Part shown: one piece after another, positions 9,111 to 18,290 of the stretch
How the letters are laid out: each line of letters starts with the position of its first letter
How positions within the stretch are numbered: the stretch's first letter is position 1
The notes under the pieces: model-generated
Told to the model about the DNA's origin: nothing
Database searches by the model: none
The model's input: the letters and a program-made list of their open reading frames with translations, nothing else
Position numbers and translations under genes: made by a program
Assembly (NCBI GenBank): GCA_046331565.1
Contig: JAXLQP010000001.1
Location: 2,914,001 to 2,978,000, forward strand
Source: DASRDU01 sp046331565
GTDB lineage: Bacteria; Acidobacteriota; Blastocatellia; RBC074
Length of the DNA stretch: 64,000 bases
Direction: 5' to 3'

Positions 9111-9905
9111 TCAGCGCAGCAGTTTTCCTGCGGCGGCAGTCAGCCATGTCGAGAGCAGGAAACTCAGAATCAGAAAGATCAGTGTCGCCAGGCCAAACGC
9201 CGAGGCAACGGCGATTTTGACCCACTTCGGCAATCCGGGATCAGCCTGTGGCACGGGCTGATCGCTGACCTTCCAGTTGGGGGATAGTTCTTCTTCACGC
9301 AACCGCCCGGCCCGCCGCAGACAATCGGCCACGCCGGAAATCGTCCCCGGACGTTCGCTGTTGAAATCAATGGCAAACCGACCCTTGTAATTGAGGATCA
9401 GGCACAGGTAATAAACTTCCAGTACATCGAGTGTCCGGTTCAGTTCCTGCCACAGTGCGGGGTCGGGGTTGCGGCCTGCGGCTCGCTCACCGGCCAGCAC
9501 GGTCAGTTTGCTGTTGACTTCACCGATGAGGGCTTCAAGGTGCTGAAAGAACCTGATGCCGGCATCCATCTCACCGAAGAAATCATTCAGCAGCGGATGC
9601 GCGGCCCACTCCTCGCGCTGCGCTTCAGAGAACGGGCCGTTGAGGACGGTTTCATCAACAAAGGCAGTCAGCGCATATTTCGTGCGAAAGGCATGCTGGT
9701 TCTGATAGCCGCTGTCGGCGCTGCGCTGTTCCATCTGCCGCAGCAGTTCGCCCACCTGCCGCCGCAATTCATCCGAAGGCTGCGTCTGCCCTGAGCGCAA
9801 CTGCATGACAACCTTCAGCACCGGCGTCGCCAGCCGCAGCAGATCGCGTTCCTGTGGCGCGTTGCCACGACCGGGACTCGTTCTTTCGACTGTCGCACTC
9901 TGCAT
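9111..9905 (-). CDS. tssL: T6SS membrane complex protein TssL (DotU/IcmH family)
   Basis: The 264-residue protein shows the DotU layout: a cytoplasmic helical domain with ALTAFVDETVLN (about residues 79-90) and FFQHLEALIGEVNS, the motif YYLCLILNYKGRF (about 164-176), and one C-terminal transmembrane helix (about 232-258, ASAFGLATLIFLILSFLLS). It ends right after the helix, so there is no peptidoglycan-binding OmpA domain. TssL partners TssM in the inner membrane. It lies between tssK and tssM; the gap to tssM (175 bases) is the longest in this part of the operon and contains nothing I recognise. Confidence 0.92.
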   Translation of the reverse strand: MQSATVERTSPGRGNAPQERDLLRLATPVLKVVMQLRSGQTQPSDELRRQVGELLRQMEQRSADSGYQNQHAFRTKYALTAFVDETVLNGPFSEAQREEWAAHPLLNDFFGEMDAGIRFFQHLEALIGEVNSKLTVLAGERAAGRNPDPALWQELNRTLDVLEVYYLCLILNYKGRFAIDFNSERPGTISGVADCLRRAGRLREEELSPNWKVSDQPVPQADPGLPKWVKIAVASAFGLATLIFLILSFLLSTWLTAAAGKLLR

Positions 9906-9931
9906 AAAAAATGAATGACCGCAGACGCCGC

Positions 9932-11302
9932 TCAGGGTTTGATCGCGTACATTTCCAGTTTGACGCCGCTGAATTCGCCGGGCACATAAACGGCGATGGT
10001 CTTTGAGCCGCGCACTTTTTCCCAGAACGGCCCGATGCTGTCGAGCCGGAAATAATGAAAACCGATGCGCGCCGGAATGGCCGCCGGCGCAGGCGAAATG
10101 TGTGTGAACGCGACGCCCGGCACCGCCGCTCCGCGCAGGATTTCGATGTCATCGCGCGAAGCGATCTTGACGACCGTCGGCCTGGCCATTTCGAGCAGCT
10201 TGACTTCCGGCAGTTGCGCCTGAATCGCCAGGTAATATGCCGTTTCCATCTGCAACAGATCGTCCGGCACGCGCCCGGCATAGATCGTCTGACTGATGCG
10301 TTCGAGCGGAATGGCTACGCACCGGGTCGGAATCACGACTTCAAGCAGGCGACAAATCAGGCGGTCGAGATGATCGAAGACGACAAAAAGATTGTCGTGA
10401 TCGTAAGCCAGAATGTCTTTCGGATGCGTCACCAGGTCTTTCGGCAGTTCTTCGGTCACAAACGTCATCAGCGATCCGGCAAGCTGCGTCAGTTCGGCAT
10501 AAAGCCGTTCAGGATGAACCAGCCGCGTGCGCGACAGGTGCAGCAGGCGCGGAATGGCTGAATTGACCGTGTGCAGCAGCCAGAAGACCGCGACATCAGA
10601 ACTGTTAAAATCGGCCAGCCCCTTGCGCGTCTGTCGGCGCTGTTCGCTGAGCGTGCTGCTTTTGGTAATCAGAATCTCATTGATCTTGCGCAGCGTGTTG
10701 GTCAGCCAGATCGAAGCGCCGATGTGCAGCGACGGCGGTACATATCGTTCAGCCAGGCGCGGCTGATCGGCGAGGCGCTTGAGTTCAGCGATTTTGAGCG
10801 TCGTGAAGCCTTCGCGCGACTCATCGCCAAACAGGATTCTGAAATTACCGGCGGCGTAACTGATGTGCTGTTCGTTGCTGCCGGTCGTTTCATCAACGAC
10901 TGTATCGGCCACCTGCACATAGCGGGTCAGCGGCCCGCCGTCGCCGTTGCTTTGAAAGTTGAGCGCGCGGTCACGCCGGGCCGGAATGGCCAGAAAGATT
11001 TCCAGCTTGTCCTGATTCGGCGGAAAGTGCGCGGCAAATGAACGCGGGGGAGGAGCCTGTTTCGGATCGGGAATATTGACCACCAGCCCGTCCGGCATCA
11101 CGGCGAGGCACTGAATCAGACTGAACGAGCCGTTGGCGATGGTCTCACGATTGACCTGTAAATCCAGCACGCCCCAGTCATACGCCAGCACCCCGGCGAG
11201 CCGGGCGCGCAGCAGGTCTTCGTGATAGTTATCCCACTGCTGAAAATGATGAGGAGTCAGCAGCATCCCCTCATTCCAGACTACTTTGCGATAACGGCTC
11301 AT
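9932..11302 (-). CDS. tssK: T6SS baseplate protein TssK
   Basis: The 456-residue protein begins with the TssK hallmark VVWNEGMLLTPHHFQQWD (residues 7-24), continues with LAYDWGVLDLQVN and ends with the TssK C-terminal block including IGFHYFRLDSIGPFWEKV and FSGVKLEMYAI. TssK links the phage-like baseplate to the TssL/TssM membrane complex. The gene is 26 bases upstream of tssL in the same direction. Length and motifs are complete, with no sign of damage. Confidence 0.95.
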   Translation of the reverse strand: MSRYRKVVWNEGMLLTPHHFQQWDNYHEDLLRARLAGVLAYDWGVLDLQVNRETIANGSFSLIQCLAVMPDGLVVNIPDPKQAPPPRSFAAHFPPNQDKLEIFLAIPARRDRALNFQSNGDGGPLTRYVQVADTVVDETTGSNEQHISYAAGNFRILFGDESREGFTTLKIAELKRLADQPRLAERYVPPSLHIGASIWLTNTLRKINEILITKSSTLSEQRRQTRKGLADFNSSDVAVFWLLHTVNSAIPRLLHLSRTRLVHPERLYAELTQLAGSLMTFVTEELPKDLVTHPKDILAYDHDNLFVVFDHLDRLICRLLEVVIPTRCVAIPLERISQTIYAGRVPDDLLQMETAYYLAIQAQLPEVKLLEMARPTVVKIASRDDIEILRGAAVPGVAFTHISPAPAAIPARIGFHYFRLDSIGPFWEKVRGSKTIAVYVPGEFSGVKLEMYAIKP

Positions 11303-11484
11303 AGTTTCAGATTACGGGGGCCGCCGATCCGGCGCCAGCGGGGCAGATGGCTGATCGGCAGGACTGGCATTGTGACTTCAGCCCGTCTTCAGCCACAGAC
11401 CGGGCATTGACTCTGCATAAATCAATGATGCGCCCGGATTCTGTTCTACGCTCTGTCATTTGTCAACTGACTGTTCCAGCCCCT

Positions 11485-12636
11485 TCAAAACACCAGCGCA
11501 GGCGCATCTTTGAAGCCGAATTCAGCCGGACTCTGGGCAATGACGCCGAGCGCCAGGAACCTGATGACAAACTGATAAGTCGCCGGTTCGATCTTCTGAT
11601 ACCGCCGCAGGCTCCAGACCGTCTGCTCATTCAGCGGCAGCGCGCTTTTTTTAGCCAGCAGCGGGTGAGATTTCTCATTGCCTGTCCCGATCTGACAGGC
11701 TGCCACCAGAATCAGCGTTTTATCGGCCTTGTCAATGCCGAAGGTGGCATACAGAAAATTCAGTTTCTGATAAGCCGACTGCGCCACTGCCAGCACATTG
11801 CCCTTGCCGCCATCCGTTTCAGCCAGCGCCACGCCAAAGACCAGTTGCGGACTGAGGCTGCTGTTCTGCCTGATCTCGCCCGCCAGTTTCGCGCCCCTTG
11901 AATGAAGATCCCGCAGCGCCTGGCTGAGCGGTTCGGGCGCGTTTCGATACTGCCTGATCTGCTGCTGAATGTCGCTGAGCGCCTGGGGCGGAAAGATATA
12001 AGGATTCTGATCATTGCTGACCAGCGCGAGCAGCGTGTTGGCGCGGCTGCTGATCGCTTTCAGTTCCGCGTCATCGGCGCTCGAAGGCGACACAGGAGGA
12101 GTGCTCGTCACGACAGGCGATCCGCTTTCAATCGGCGTCGGCGTAACCAGATCAGAATTTTCGGGCGGGCGATCACGGTGAGTGACAAGATATGCAGCCA
12201 CTGATCCCACCAGCAGCACAAAGAGACTGATGCCCGCCAGCAGCGGCGGACTCAGCGATGAAGTCCGGCGAGGTTCAGGCTGCACGCGCGACACAGGACG
12301 CACAGGGCTGAACGATGCAACAGGCGCGGCTCCGGGCACAGACAATCTGACCCGCAGTTCCTGATCTGACCCGAACGTGATGACATCGCCATCACGCAAC
12401 GGACTTGTCCCGTTCACCCGCACGCCATTGACGAAAGTTCCATTGCGCGAATCGCGGTCGGTAATCTGCGCCAGCCCGTCGTAATTCTCAATCAGCGCGT
12501 GACGCCGCGACAGCCCGGCATCAGCCACGACCAGATCATTATCGGTTTCGCGTCCAATCGTGAAGCGCGAGGAAACCGCAAATTCCTGTTCGTTCCCTGA
12601 GCCGTCATTCCAGACAAGTATGAGTTCAGACGACAT
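11485..12636 (-). CDS. FHA-domain protein with membrane anchor, T6SS-linked
   Basis: The N-terminus (about residues 20-95) is a forkhead-associated domain that binds phosphothreonine: FTIGRETDNDLVV, LSRRHALIE and SRNGTFVNG are visible. A Pro/Arg-rich link leads to one membrane helix (about 131-152, LLAGISLFVLLVGSVAAYLV), then a Ser/Thr/Pro-rich stretch and a helical C-terminal domain of about 190 residues that I do not recognise (ends near FLALGVIAQSPAEFGF). In Pseudomonas the Fha protein is the target of kinase/phosphatase control of T6SS firing. Here a phosphatase gene lies just upstream, so a similar switch is plausible, but no kinase gene is adjacent. Confidence 0.87.
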   Translation of the reverse strand: MSSELILVWNDGSGNEQEFAVSSRFTIGRETDNDLVVADAGLSRRHALIENYDGLAQITDRDSRNGTFVNGVRVNGTSPLRDGDVITFGSDQELRVRLSVPGAAPVASFSPVRPVSRVQPEPRRTSSLSPPLLAGISLFVLLVGSVAAYLVTHRDRPPENSDLVTPTPIESGSPVVTSTPPVSPSSADDAELKAISSRANTLLALVSNDQNPYIFPPQALSDIQQQIRQYRNAPEPLSQALRDLHSRGAKLAGEIRQNSSLSPQLVFGVALAETDGGKGNVLAVAQSAYQKLNFLYATFGIDKADKTLILVAACQIGTGNEKSHPLLAKKSALPLNEQTVWSLRRYQKIEPATYQFVIRFLALGVIAQSPAEFGFKDAPALVF

Positions 12637-12796
12637 AAGAAAGCTGGCAACACCGCAGGCAGTAAATCAGATCAGCGCGCGGAAATTCACCGCCCAAAGC
12701 ACCGCGCACAAAAGCGAAGAGACCGGATAACTCCGCGCTCATCTTTTGTGCCTTCCGCATCTTTTGTGGTGAATCTCCTGTTCTGAATCCAGCCCG

Positions 12797-15094
12797 TCAT
12801 TTCTGTTTGACGACCAGCAGCGTCAGATCATCTTCCTGATCTGCGCCGCCCGTCCAGTCTCTGACAGCCTGCAGGATCAGCCGTTCGATTTCAGCGGCGG
12901 AAAGATGTGCTGAGCGGATCACGATTTCGGCCAGCCGTTCATCACCAAATTCATCGCCCTGCGGGTTGTGCGCTTCGATGACGCCATCAGTGCAGGCGAC
13001 CAGCACATCGCCGCTGTGCAGTTTCAGTTCGGCTTCATCATAGGTGATGCCGCCGAACAGGCCGAGCACCGTGCCGCCGCAATCAAGCCGTTCAATCAGC
13101 GCCTGACCGCTGCCAGCGCGCAACAGCAGCGGCGCGTTATGACCGGCATTCGTGTAGCGCAGCGTGGCTGAGCGCTCATCAACCTCGGCGTAAAACATCG
13201 TCACGTAGCGCGCATCAGCCGTTGAATTTTCAATCTGCCGGTTGACGCGCTCGACAATCTGCCCGATGCGATGACGCGACGGCAGCCATTCATCATTGAT
13301 GGCTGAAGCCTCTGAATTAATAGCCGAAGCTTCTGACAATTCAGATGCCACAGCAGCCAGGCGGCGCTGATGCTGATAAAAATCGAGCGAGGCCTGGGCC
13401 TGACCGCGCAGACTGGCCTGTAGATTCGACATCAGCAGCGCCGCCGACATGCCCTTGCCGCAGACATCGGCAATGACGAGTCCGACCACGCCGGGCGTGA
13501 TGTCGAGAAAGTCGTAATAATCACCGCTGACGGCGCGCGCCGGAATACAGATGCCCGGCGAAATATCGAGCGCGGCAGTTTTCGGCACCGTGCGCGGAAA
13601 GAGGCGCGACTGCACTTCGGCGGCGATTTTCATCTCCTGATCGAGTTTCTGTTTTTCTGCCGAAACGCGCAGCAGTTCGCGCACCGAGCGGGTCATCTGA
13701 TTGAACGAAATCGCCAGCTCGCTCAACTGATCGGTGCCCGCAATCGGAATTTCGTGTTCGAGGTCGCCCGCTTCAACGCGACGAGTGCCGAGATAAAGCT
13801 GATGCACCGCGCTCGTCACCGTGCGCGTCAGCCACGCGGCTGAGATGACCGCGAGCGAGGCAATCAGCAGAAAGATCAGCGCCAGCCCCGTAATCACCGT
13901 CAGCAGCGCATTGCCGATTTCGCTCGACTGCCGCACCTGGCGAATGCGTTCCATAATCCGGTTCGGCTGCAAAAATGCCGAATCAACAAACAGCGCGAAG
14001 CCTTCCGTGCGCTGTCCGGTCTGCCATCTCGTCATCTGCATCGGAACCGGAAAGCCCGGCTGCTCGCCCGTCGTTACTTCAGTGCCTTCCGATGACACGC
14101 GCACTGAAACGTCACCACTGCCTGACGCATTGCGCGACAGCGGCATCACCGTCAGCCCGGTCGTGTGACTGAGATGCGCGCACAATTCCTGCCCGATGGG
14201 GTAGCGCATTTCAAAAATCAGCGGAACCACTTCATCCCCTGCGCCACCCGGCTGATTACCTGAACGCGCGCTGCCTTTGATGACGTGGCGCACGAAGACC
14301 TGTCCGCTGTTTTCAATCACAAGGCCGTGAAATTCAGGAATTGATCTGATCCAGTCCGGCAGTTGCGGGGCCATCGGTGAGAATTGTTCGCGGCTGGCAG
14401 TCCGGTCAGATTCGGACATCCGGCTTTCGCCGGTCACTTCGACAGGCGGCTGAGCGCCGCGCTGCACACGAATCGTGATGCCTGGAAAGATGGGTGAGAG
14501 CGCATCGGCGCGTTCCTTCAGTTCACGCCGCAACTGATCAGAGTTGGAAGTATTGAGTTCCTGGCTGATGGCCTGCGCGGCGGCCTGCGACTGTTCGAGA
14601 TAACCGTCAAGCTGTCGCGCCACGCGGCTCAGTCCCGACTGCAATTCAACCGCCAGCCCGATGCAGCCCAGCAGCAGCAGCAGCAATGCCAGCGGCAGCA
14701 CGCCAATCAGGAAGTAAGTAACGATCAGCCGCTGTCGCAACCGCCACATCACGGCCCTTAATCCGCGCCGCGTTTCAGTCACGATAAAATAAGCGAGCGG
14801 AATCAGCGCCAGCACCGAAGCCACATCAAAGAACCATTTCAACCCGCGACTGCCAAGCAGCGTGTTGGTGTCATCATCCGCCAGCGTCCAGTCCGTCAGC
14901 CACACCAGCACTCCGGCCAGCAGCGCCCAGCCCATCGGCGTGGACGGTTTGAGATTCTGAAGCAGGTGACGAAACAATGTTTTTTGTTCGGCGCGTGCGG
15001 GCATAATTTCATCTGCTGCCGGGTTCCCAGGTCGCTCAACAGATACGACCTGTCGCGCGGGTGAGTTGCTTAAAAAGCGGACGGCGGCGCTCAC
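12797..15094 (-). CDS. Membrane HAMP-SpoIIE (PP2C-type) Ser/Thr phosphatase
   Basis: The 765-residue protein has three or four membrane helices: about 53-66 and 86-105 (weak), 127-150 (FLIGVLPLALLLLLLGCIGL) and 395-420. A periplasmic sensor-like region lies between the last two. A HAMP segment (about 420-475) and a short coiled coil lead into a SpoIIE/RsbU phosphatase domain with the expected metal-binding acids: SGDYYDFL, IADVCGKGMSAALL, TDGVIEAHN and DDLTLLVV. A tandem duplication SEASAIN-SEASAIN sits inside the phosphatase domain. It lies 13 bases after the acyl-CoA ligase stop and 160 bases before the FHA gene, so it probably controls phosphorylation of a T6SS regulator. The start at 15094 has no strong ribosome site; an ATG 30 codons later is possible. 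Confidence 0.88.
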   Translation of the reverse strand: MSAAVRFLSNSPARQVVSVERPGNPAADEIMPARAEQKTLFRHLLQNLKPSTPMGWALLAGVLVWLTDWTLADDDTNTLLGSRGLKWFFDVASVLALIPLAYFIVTETRRGLRAVMWRLRQRLIVTYFLIGVLPLALLLLLLGCIGLAVELQSGLSRVARQLDGYLEQSQAAAQAISQELNTSNSDQLRRELKERADALSPIFPGITIRVQRGAQPPVEVTGESRMSESDRTASREQFSPMAPQLPDWIRSIPEFHGLVIENSGQVFVRHVIKGSARSGNQPGGAGDEVVPLIFEMRYPIGQELCAHLSHTTGLTVMPLSRNASGSGDVSVRVSSEGTEVTTGEQPGFPVPMQMTRWQTGQRTEGFALFVDSAFLQPNRIMERIRQVRQSSEIGNALLTVITGLALIFLLIASLAVISAAWLTRTVTSAVHQLYLGTRRVEAGDLEHEIPIAGTDQLSELAISFNQMTRSVRELLRVSAEKQKLDQEMKIAAEVQSRLFPRTVPKTAALDISPGICIPARAVSGDYYDFLDITPGVVGLVIADVCGKGMSAALLMSNLQASLRGQAQASLDFYQHQRRLAAVASELSEASAINSEASAINDEWLPSRHRIGQIVERVNRQIENSTADARYVTMFYAEVDERSATLRYTNAGHNAPLLLRAGSGQALIERLDCGGTVLGLFGGITYDEAELKLHSGDVLVACTDGVIEAHNPQGDEFGDERLAEIVIRSAHLSAAEIERLILQAVRDWTGGADQEDDLTLLVVKQK

Positions 15095-15106
15095 TCATCA
15101 GCCGGG

Positions 15107-16960
15107 TCAGACATCCAGCTCGAATTTCGGATAGAGCGCGTCAATGATGTCGCGGTATTGTTCTTCGACGAATTTGCGGCGTACCTTGAGCGTGGGCGTG
15201 AGTTCGCCGCCTTCAATGGTGAATTCCCGGTCGAGCAGGGCGATCTTCTTGATCTTTTCGTAAGGCGCGAGGTCGCGCGTCACTTCGTCAACCTTCTTCT
15301 TGAAAAACTCGATGATGCGCGGATGCTGCACCATTTCACTTTTCTCTTTCAGATTGAGCGAGAGTGATTCGGCATAAGTGCGCAAACCTTCAAAGCTCGG
15401 CACGATCAGCGCCGCCGGATATTTGCGATGATTGCCGATGACGATGACCTGTTCGACGAGCGGAATGCCGCGAATCAGATTTTCAATCATCTGCGGCGCG
15501 ATGTATTTGCCGAGGCTCGTCTTGATCAGATCCTTCTTGCGGTCGGTGATGCGAATGAAACCTTCATCATCAATCGTGGCAATGTCGCCGGTGTGAAACC
15601 AGATGCCGTCATCGTGACGCGCCAGCGCCTTTTCGGTCTCCTCGGCATTTTTGTAATACCCCTGCATGACGATTTCACCCTGCACGAGCAGTTCGCCGTC
15701 CTCTGCCGTTTTGACTTTAATGCCGGGAATGGCCGGGCCAATCGTGCCGAAGCGATTGTCATCCAGATGATTGACGGCGACGACCGGTGAGGTTTCGGTC
15801 AGCCCGTAACCCTGCAAAATCGTGATGCCCGCTCCGGCAAAGGCGAGCGCAATTTCAGTCGGCAGGGCAGCGCCGCCTGAAACGAAAAAGCGCAGTCGCC
15901 CGCCCACAGCCGCGCGCCATTTGGTGAACACCAGCCGGTCATAAAGCCTGTGCTGTAACCTGAGCGTCAGCGGCACTGATCTGCGCTGATCGCGCAGCAG
16001 AGCCACTTCGCGTCCGACTTTCATGGCGCGCTGAAAAACCTTCTGCTGCGTCGGTGTGCCTTCAGCCGCGCGTTTATTGATCGTCGCCAGAATGCGCTCA
16101 AACAGGCGCGGCACGGCGGTCACGACTGTCGGCTGCACTTCCTTAATATCTTCGGCCACATATTCGACGCCGCGCGCGAAGCTGACCTGCACGCCGAGGT
16201 ACATGAAAATGTAAAGCACCGTCCGTTCAAAGACGTGCGCGAGCGGCAGAAAGCTGAGCGCGTGATCTTCCGCCGTAATGCTGAAAACTTCAGCCGAACG
16301 CAGCGCGTCAAAGGTCAGATTGCGATGCGTCAGCATGACGCCCTTCGGCTCGCCGGTCGTGCCCGAAGTGTAAATGATGGTGGCCAGATCATCCGGTTGC
16401 GCCTGGGTGGTCAGCTTGTGGTAAAGCTGCGGCTGCCGGGTTCGTTCCTCAGCGCCGAGCCGTTCAAGTTCAGCGAGCGTCATCACTGACTTGTTCTCTT
16501 CCTTCGGCGTCTCGAAGATCACCAGCCGGGGCGTTTCGCTTTTGAGCGAGTCAAGCGCAGGCTGAATGCGTCTGAGTTGTTTCTGATTCGAGATCAGCAG
16601 CACGCGCGCGCCGCTGTTTCTGAGAATGAATCCGACCTGATCAACAGCCTGCGTCGGGTAAACGGGAACGTTGATTGCGCCGCAGGCCAGAATCGCGTAA
16701 TCAGCAATACTCCATTCCGGGCTGCTTTCGGCGAGCAGCGCCACGCGGTCGCCCGGCTGAACGCCGAGCAGCCATAAACCAAGCGCCACATTGCGCACGC
16801 GCTCGTCGAGTTGCGCGCCCGTCAGTTCGTGCCAGACCTTCTGCCGCTTGTAACGCATCAGGACTTTACCCGCGCGGCGACGAACGGCCTGGGCAAACAG
16901 TTCATTAATCGTAGTCGGCTCCTGCTGATGCCCGTCAGTGCGTGTCAGTTCTGAACTCAC
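15107..16960 (-). CDS. Long-chain acyl-CoA synthetase (AMP-forming, FadD15-like)
   Basis: The protein has the ANL-superfamily motifs: the P-loop YTSGTTGEPKGVMLTHRN, the A5 motif GYGLTETSPVVAVN, WFHTGDIATIDDEGF and the hinge ITDRKKDLIKTSLGKYIAP. It should activate a long-chain fatty acid to acyl-AMP and then acyl-CoA. A GTG at 16960 is preferred, giving 618 residues starting V-S-S-E-L-T-R; the frame is open to 17047, but that adds a weak N-terminus. It is the first gene of the minus-strand run and ends 13 bases before the phosphatase gene, so it may share the T6SS transcript although the activity is usually lipid metabolism. It diverges from the ribosomal block. Confidence 0.9.
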   Translation of the reverse strand: MSSELTRTDGHQQEPTTINELFAQAVRRRAGKVLMRYKRQKVWHELTGAQLDERVRNVALGLWLLGVQPGDRVALLAESSPEWSIADYAILACGAINVPVYPTQAVDQVGFILRNSGARVLLISNQKQLRRIQPALDSLKSETPRLVIFETPKEENKSVMTLAELERLGAEERTRQPQLYHKLTTQAQPDDLATIIYTSGTTGEPKGVMLTHRNLTFDALRSAEVFSITAEDHALSFLPLAHVFERTVLYIFMYLGVQVSFARGVEYVAEDIKEVQPTVVTAVPRLFERILATINKRAAEGTPTQQKVFQRAMKVGREVALLRDQRRSVPLTLRLQHRLYDRLVFTKWRAAVGGRLRFFVSGGAALPTEIALAFAGAGITILQGYGLTETSPVVAVNHLDDNRFGTIGPAIPGIKVKTAEDGELLVQGEIVMQGYYKNAEETEKALARHDDGIWFHTGDIATIDDEGFIRITDRKKDLIKTSLGKYIAPQMIENLIRGIPLVEQVIVIGNHRKYPAALIVPSFEGLRTYAESLSLNLKEKSEMVQHPRIIEFFKKKVDEVTRDLAPYEKIKKIALLDREFTIEGGELTPTLKVRRKFVEEQYRDIIDALYPKFELDV

Positions 16961-17181
16961 CTTAACACCTGCCTGATTTGAATTTTTTCGAACCTGTGAA
17001 ATTGCAGCGGAAAGGCTGGAACAGTGCGGTGATAGTGCGCCCCGCACCCGACTGCTGTTATTTTCTGATTCAGAATTTTGCCAGGCAGGATAATCAGCCT
17101 GGTTGCCGGATTTGTCAATTTGGCACGCAGGCCGGAAAGCGGTAAATTCCCGGTCAGGCGGGCCGCGATGTCACGGCTGCC

Positions 17182-17210
17182 TTGACACGCATGAGCAATT
17201 TCCATATCCT
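17182..17210 (+). promoter_or_regulatory. Sigma70-type promoter for rplM-rpsI
   Basis: TTGACA (17182-17187) is followed by a 17-base spacer and TATCCT (17205-17210). The -35 box is perfect and the -10 matches 4 of 6. It sits 43 bases upstream of the rplM ATG in the divergent gap between the acyl-CoA ligase and the ribosomal genes. A T-rich tract and the AGGAG ribosome site follow. Confidence 0.6.
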
Positions 17211-17252
17211 TGCCGTTCGTTTTTTTGACGTTTTTTTCAGGAGATCACATCT

Positions 17253-17693
17253 ATGTCAACCTGGTTTCCCAGCGGAAAGGGATTGGAAAGTACGCGGCAG
17301 TGGCACATCGTTGATGCAGACGGTATGACCGTCGGGCGTCTGGCTTCACAGGTGGCCCGCATTCTGATGGGCAAGCACAAGCCGTCCTACACGCCCTTCC
17401 TTGATACCGGCGATCACGTGATCGTCATCAATGCGGCCAAAGTTGTCTTCAAGGGCAACAAGACCAATGACAAGGCCTATCATCATCACACCGGCTATCC
17501 GGGTGGCCTCAAGACCATTGCCGCCAAAGACCTGCTCGTCAAACATCCTGAGCGCGTGCTGGAAAGCGCGATCAAGGGCATGCTGCCCAAGACGAAGCTG
17601 GGCCGCGCGATGGGCAGCAAGCTGAAGGTGTATGCCGGAGCTGAGCATCCGCACGGAGCGCAGAAGCCGGTGGCAATGAAGGTTGAAGCTTAA
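17253..17693 (+). CDS. rplM: 50S ribosomal protein L13
   Basis: The 146-residue protein shows the L13 signature: RQWHIVDADGMTVGRLASQVARILMG, then HVIVINAAKVVFKGNK, YHHTGYPGGLK and a C-terminal VYAGAEHPHGAQKP. L13 binds 23S rRNA early in 50S assembly. The ATG follows CAGGAGATCACATCT. It starts the plus-strand translation block and is 20 bases upstream of rpsI, the usual rplM-rpsI pair. Confidence 0.97.
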   Translation: MSTWFPSGKGLESTRQWHIVDADGMTVGRLASQVARILMGKHKPSYTPFLDTGDHVIVINAAKVVFKGNKTNDKAYHHHTGYPGGLKTIAAKDLLVKHPERVLESAIKGMLPKTKLGRAMGSKLKVYAGAEHPHGAQKPVAMKVEA

Positions 17694-17713
17694 TTACAGG
17701 AGCAAGTTCAAAC

Positions 17714-18106
17714 GTGGCTGAGATTCAGTATTACGGAACCGGCAGACGCAAGACCTCAACAGCGCGCGTGTATCTGCGTCCGGGCAAGGGCGGAGTGGTC
17801 GTCAATCGCCGCCCGATTGAGGAATACTTCAAGAACGAAACGCTGCGCATGATTATCCGTCAGCCGCTGCAACTGACCGACACCGTCAACAAGTTTGACG
17901 TGCTGATCAATGTGGATGGCGGCGGCCCGTCAGGCCAGGCCGGAGCGGTGCGTCACGGCATTGCCCGCGCCCTGCTTGAATTCAATTCCGAACTGCGCAA
18001 GAAGCTGCGCAAGGCCGGACTGCTGACCCGCGATCCGCGCGTCAAGGAACGCAAGAAGTACGGTCAGAAGGGCGCGCGCAAGCGGTTCCAGTTCTCGAAA
18101 CGCTAA
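17714..18106 (+). CDS. rpsI: 30S ribosomal protein S9
   Basis: The 130-residue protein has the S9 markers YYGTGRRKTSTARVYL at the N-terminus, GGGPSGQAGAVRHGIARAL in the middle and the basic tail ARKRFQFSKR whose final Lys-Arg reaches the P-site tRNA. It starts with GTG at 17714, preceded by AGGAGCAAGTTCAAAC. It follows rplM directly and is probably cotranscribed with it; a strong inverted repeat follows the gene. Confidence 0.97.
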   Translation: MAEIQYYGTGRRKTSTARVYLRPGKGGVVVNRRPIEEYFKNETLRMIIRQPLQLTDTVNKFDVLINVDGGGPSGQAGAVRHGIARALLEFNSELRKKLRKAGLLTRDPRVKERKKYGQKGARKRFQFSKR

Positions 18107-18123
18107 GAAGCAGTGGTTAGTGG

Positions 18124-18180
18124 CTGGTGGTCAGTGGTTAGTGAACAGCAATCTGCAATTCACTAACCACTGACCACCAG
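18124..18180. repeat. 22-bp perfect inverted repeat with 7-bp periodicity after rpsI
   Basis: The arms 18124-18145 and 18159-18180 are perfect reverse complements, with a 13-base loop. The motif is built of heptads such as AGTGGTT, AGTGGCT and GGTGGTC; degenerate copies continue on both sides (18114-18123 and 18181-18197). It could act as a transcript-end hairpin between rpsI and rpsB, but no T-run follows, so it looks more like a dispersed heptad repeat. Confidence 0.75.
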
Positions 18181-18290
18181 TCACTGATCACTAATCCATT
18201 GCCAGCCCCTGATTGGCTGTTGCTGCGCACGCAGGCGGCAACCCGGCGGCTGGTGAGTACATAAACCAATTACGATGTGGAGGATTTAGT

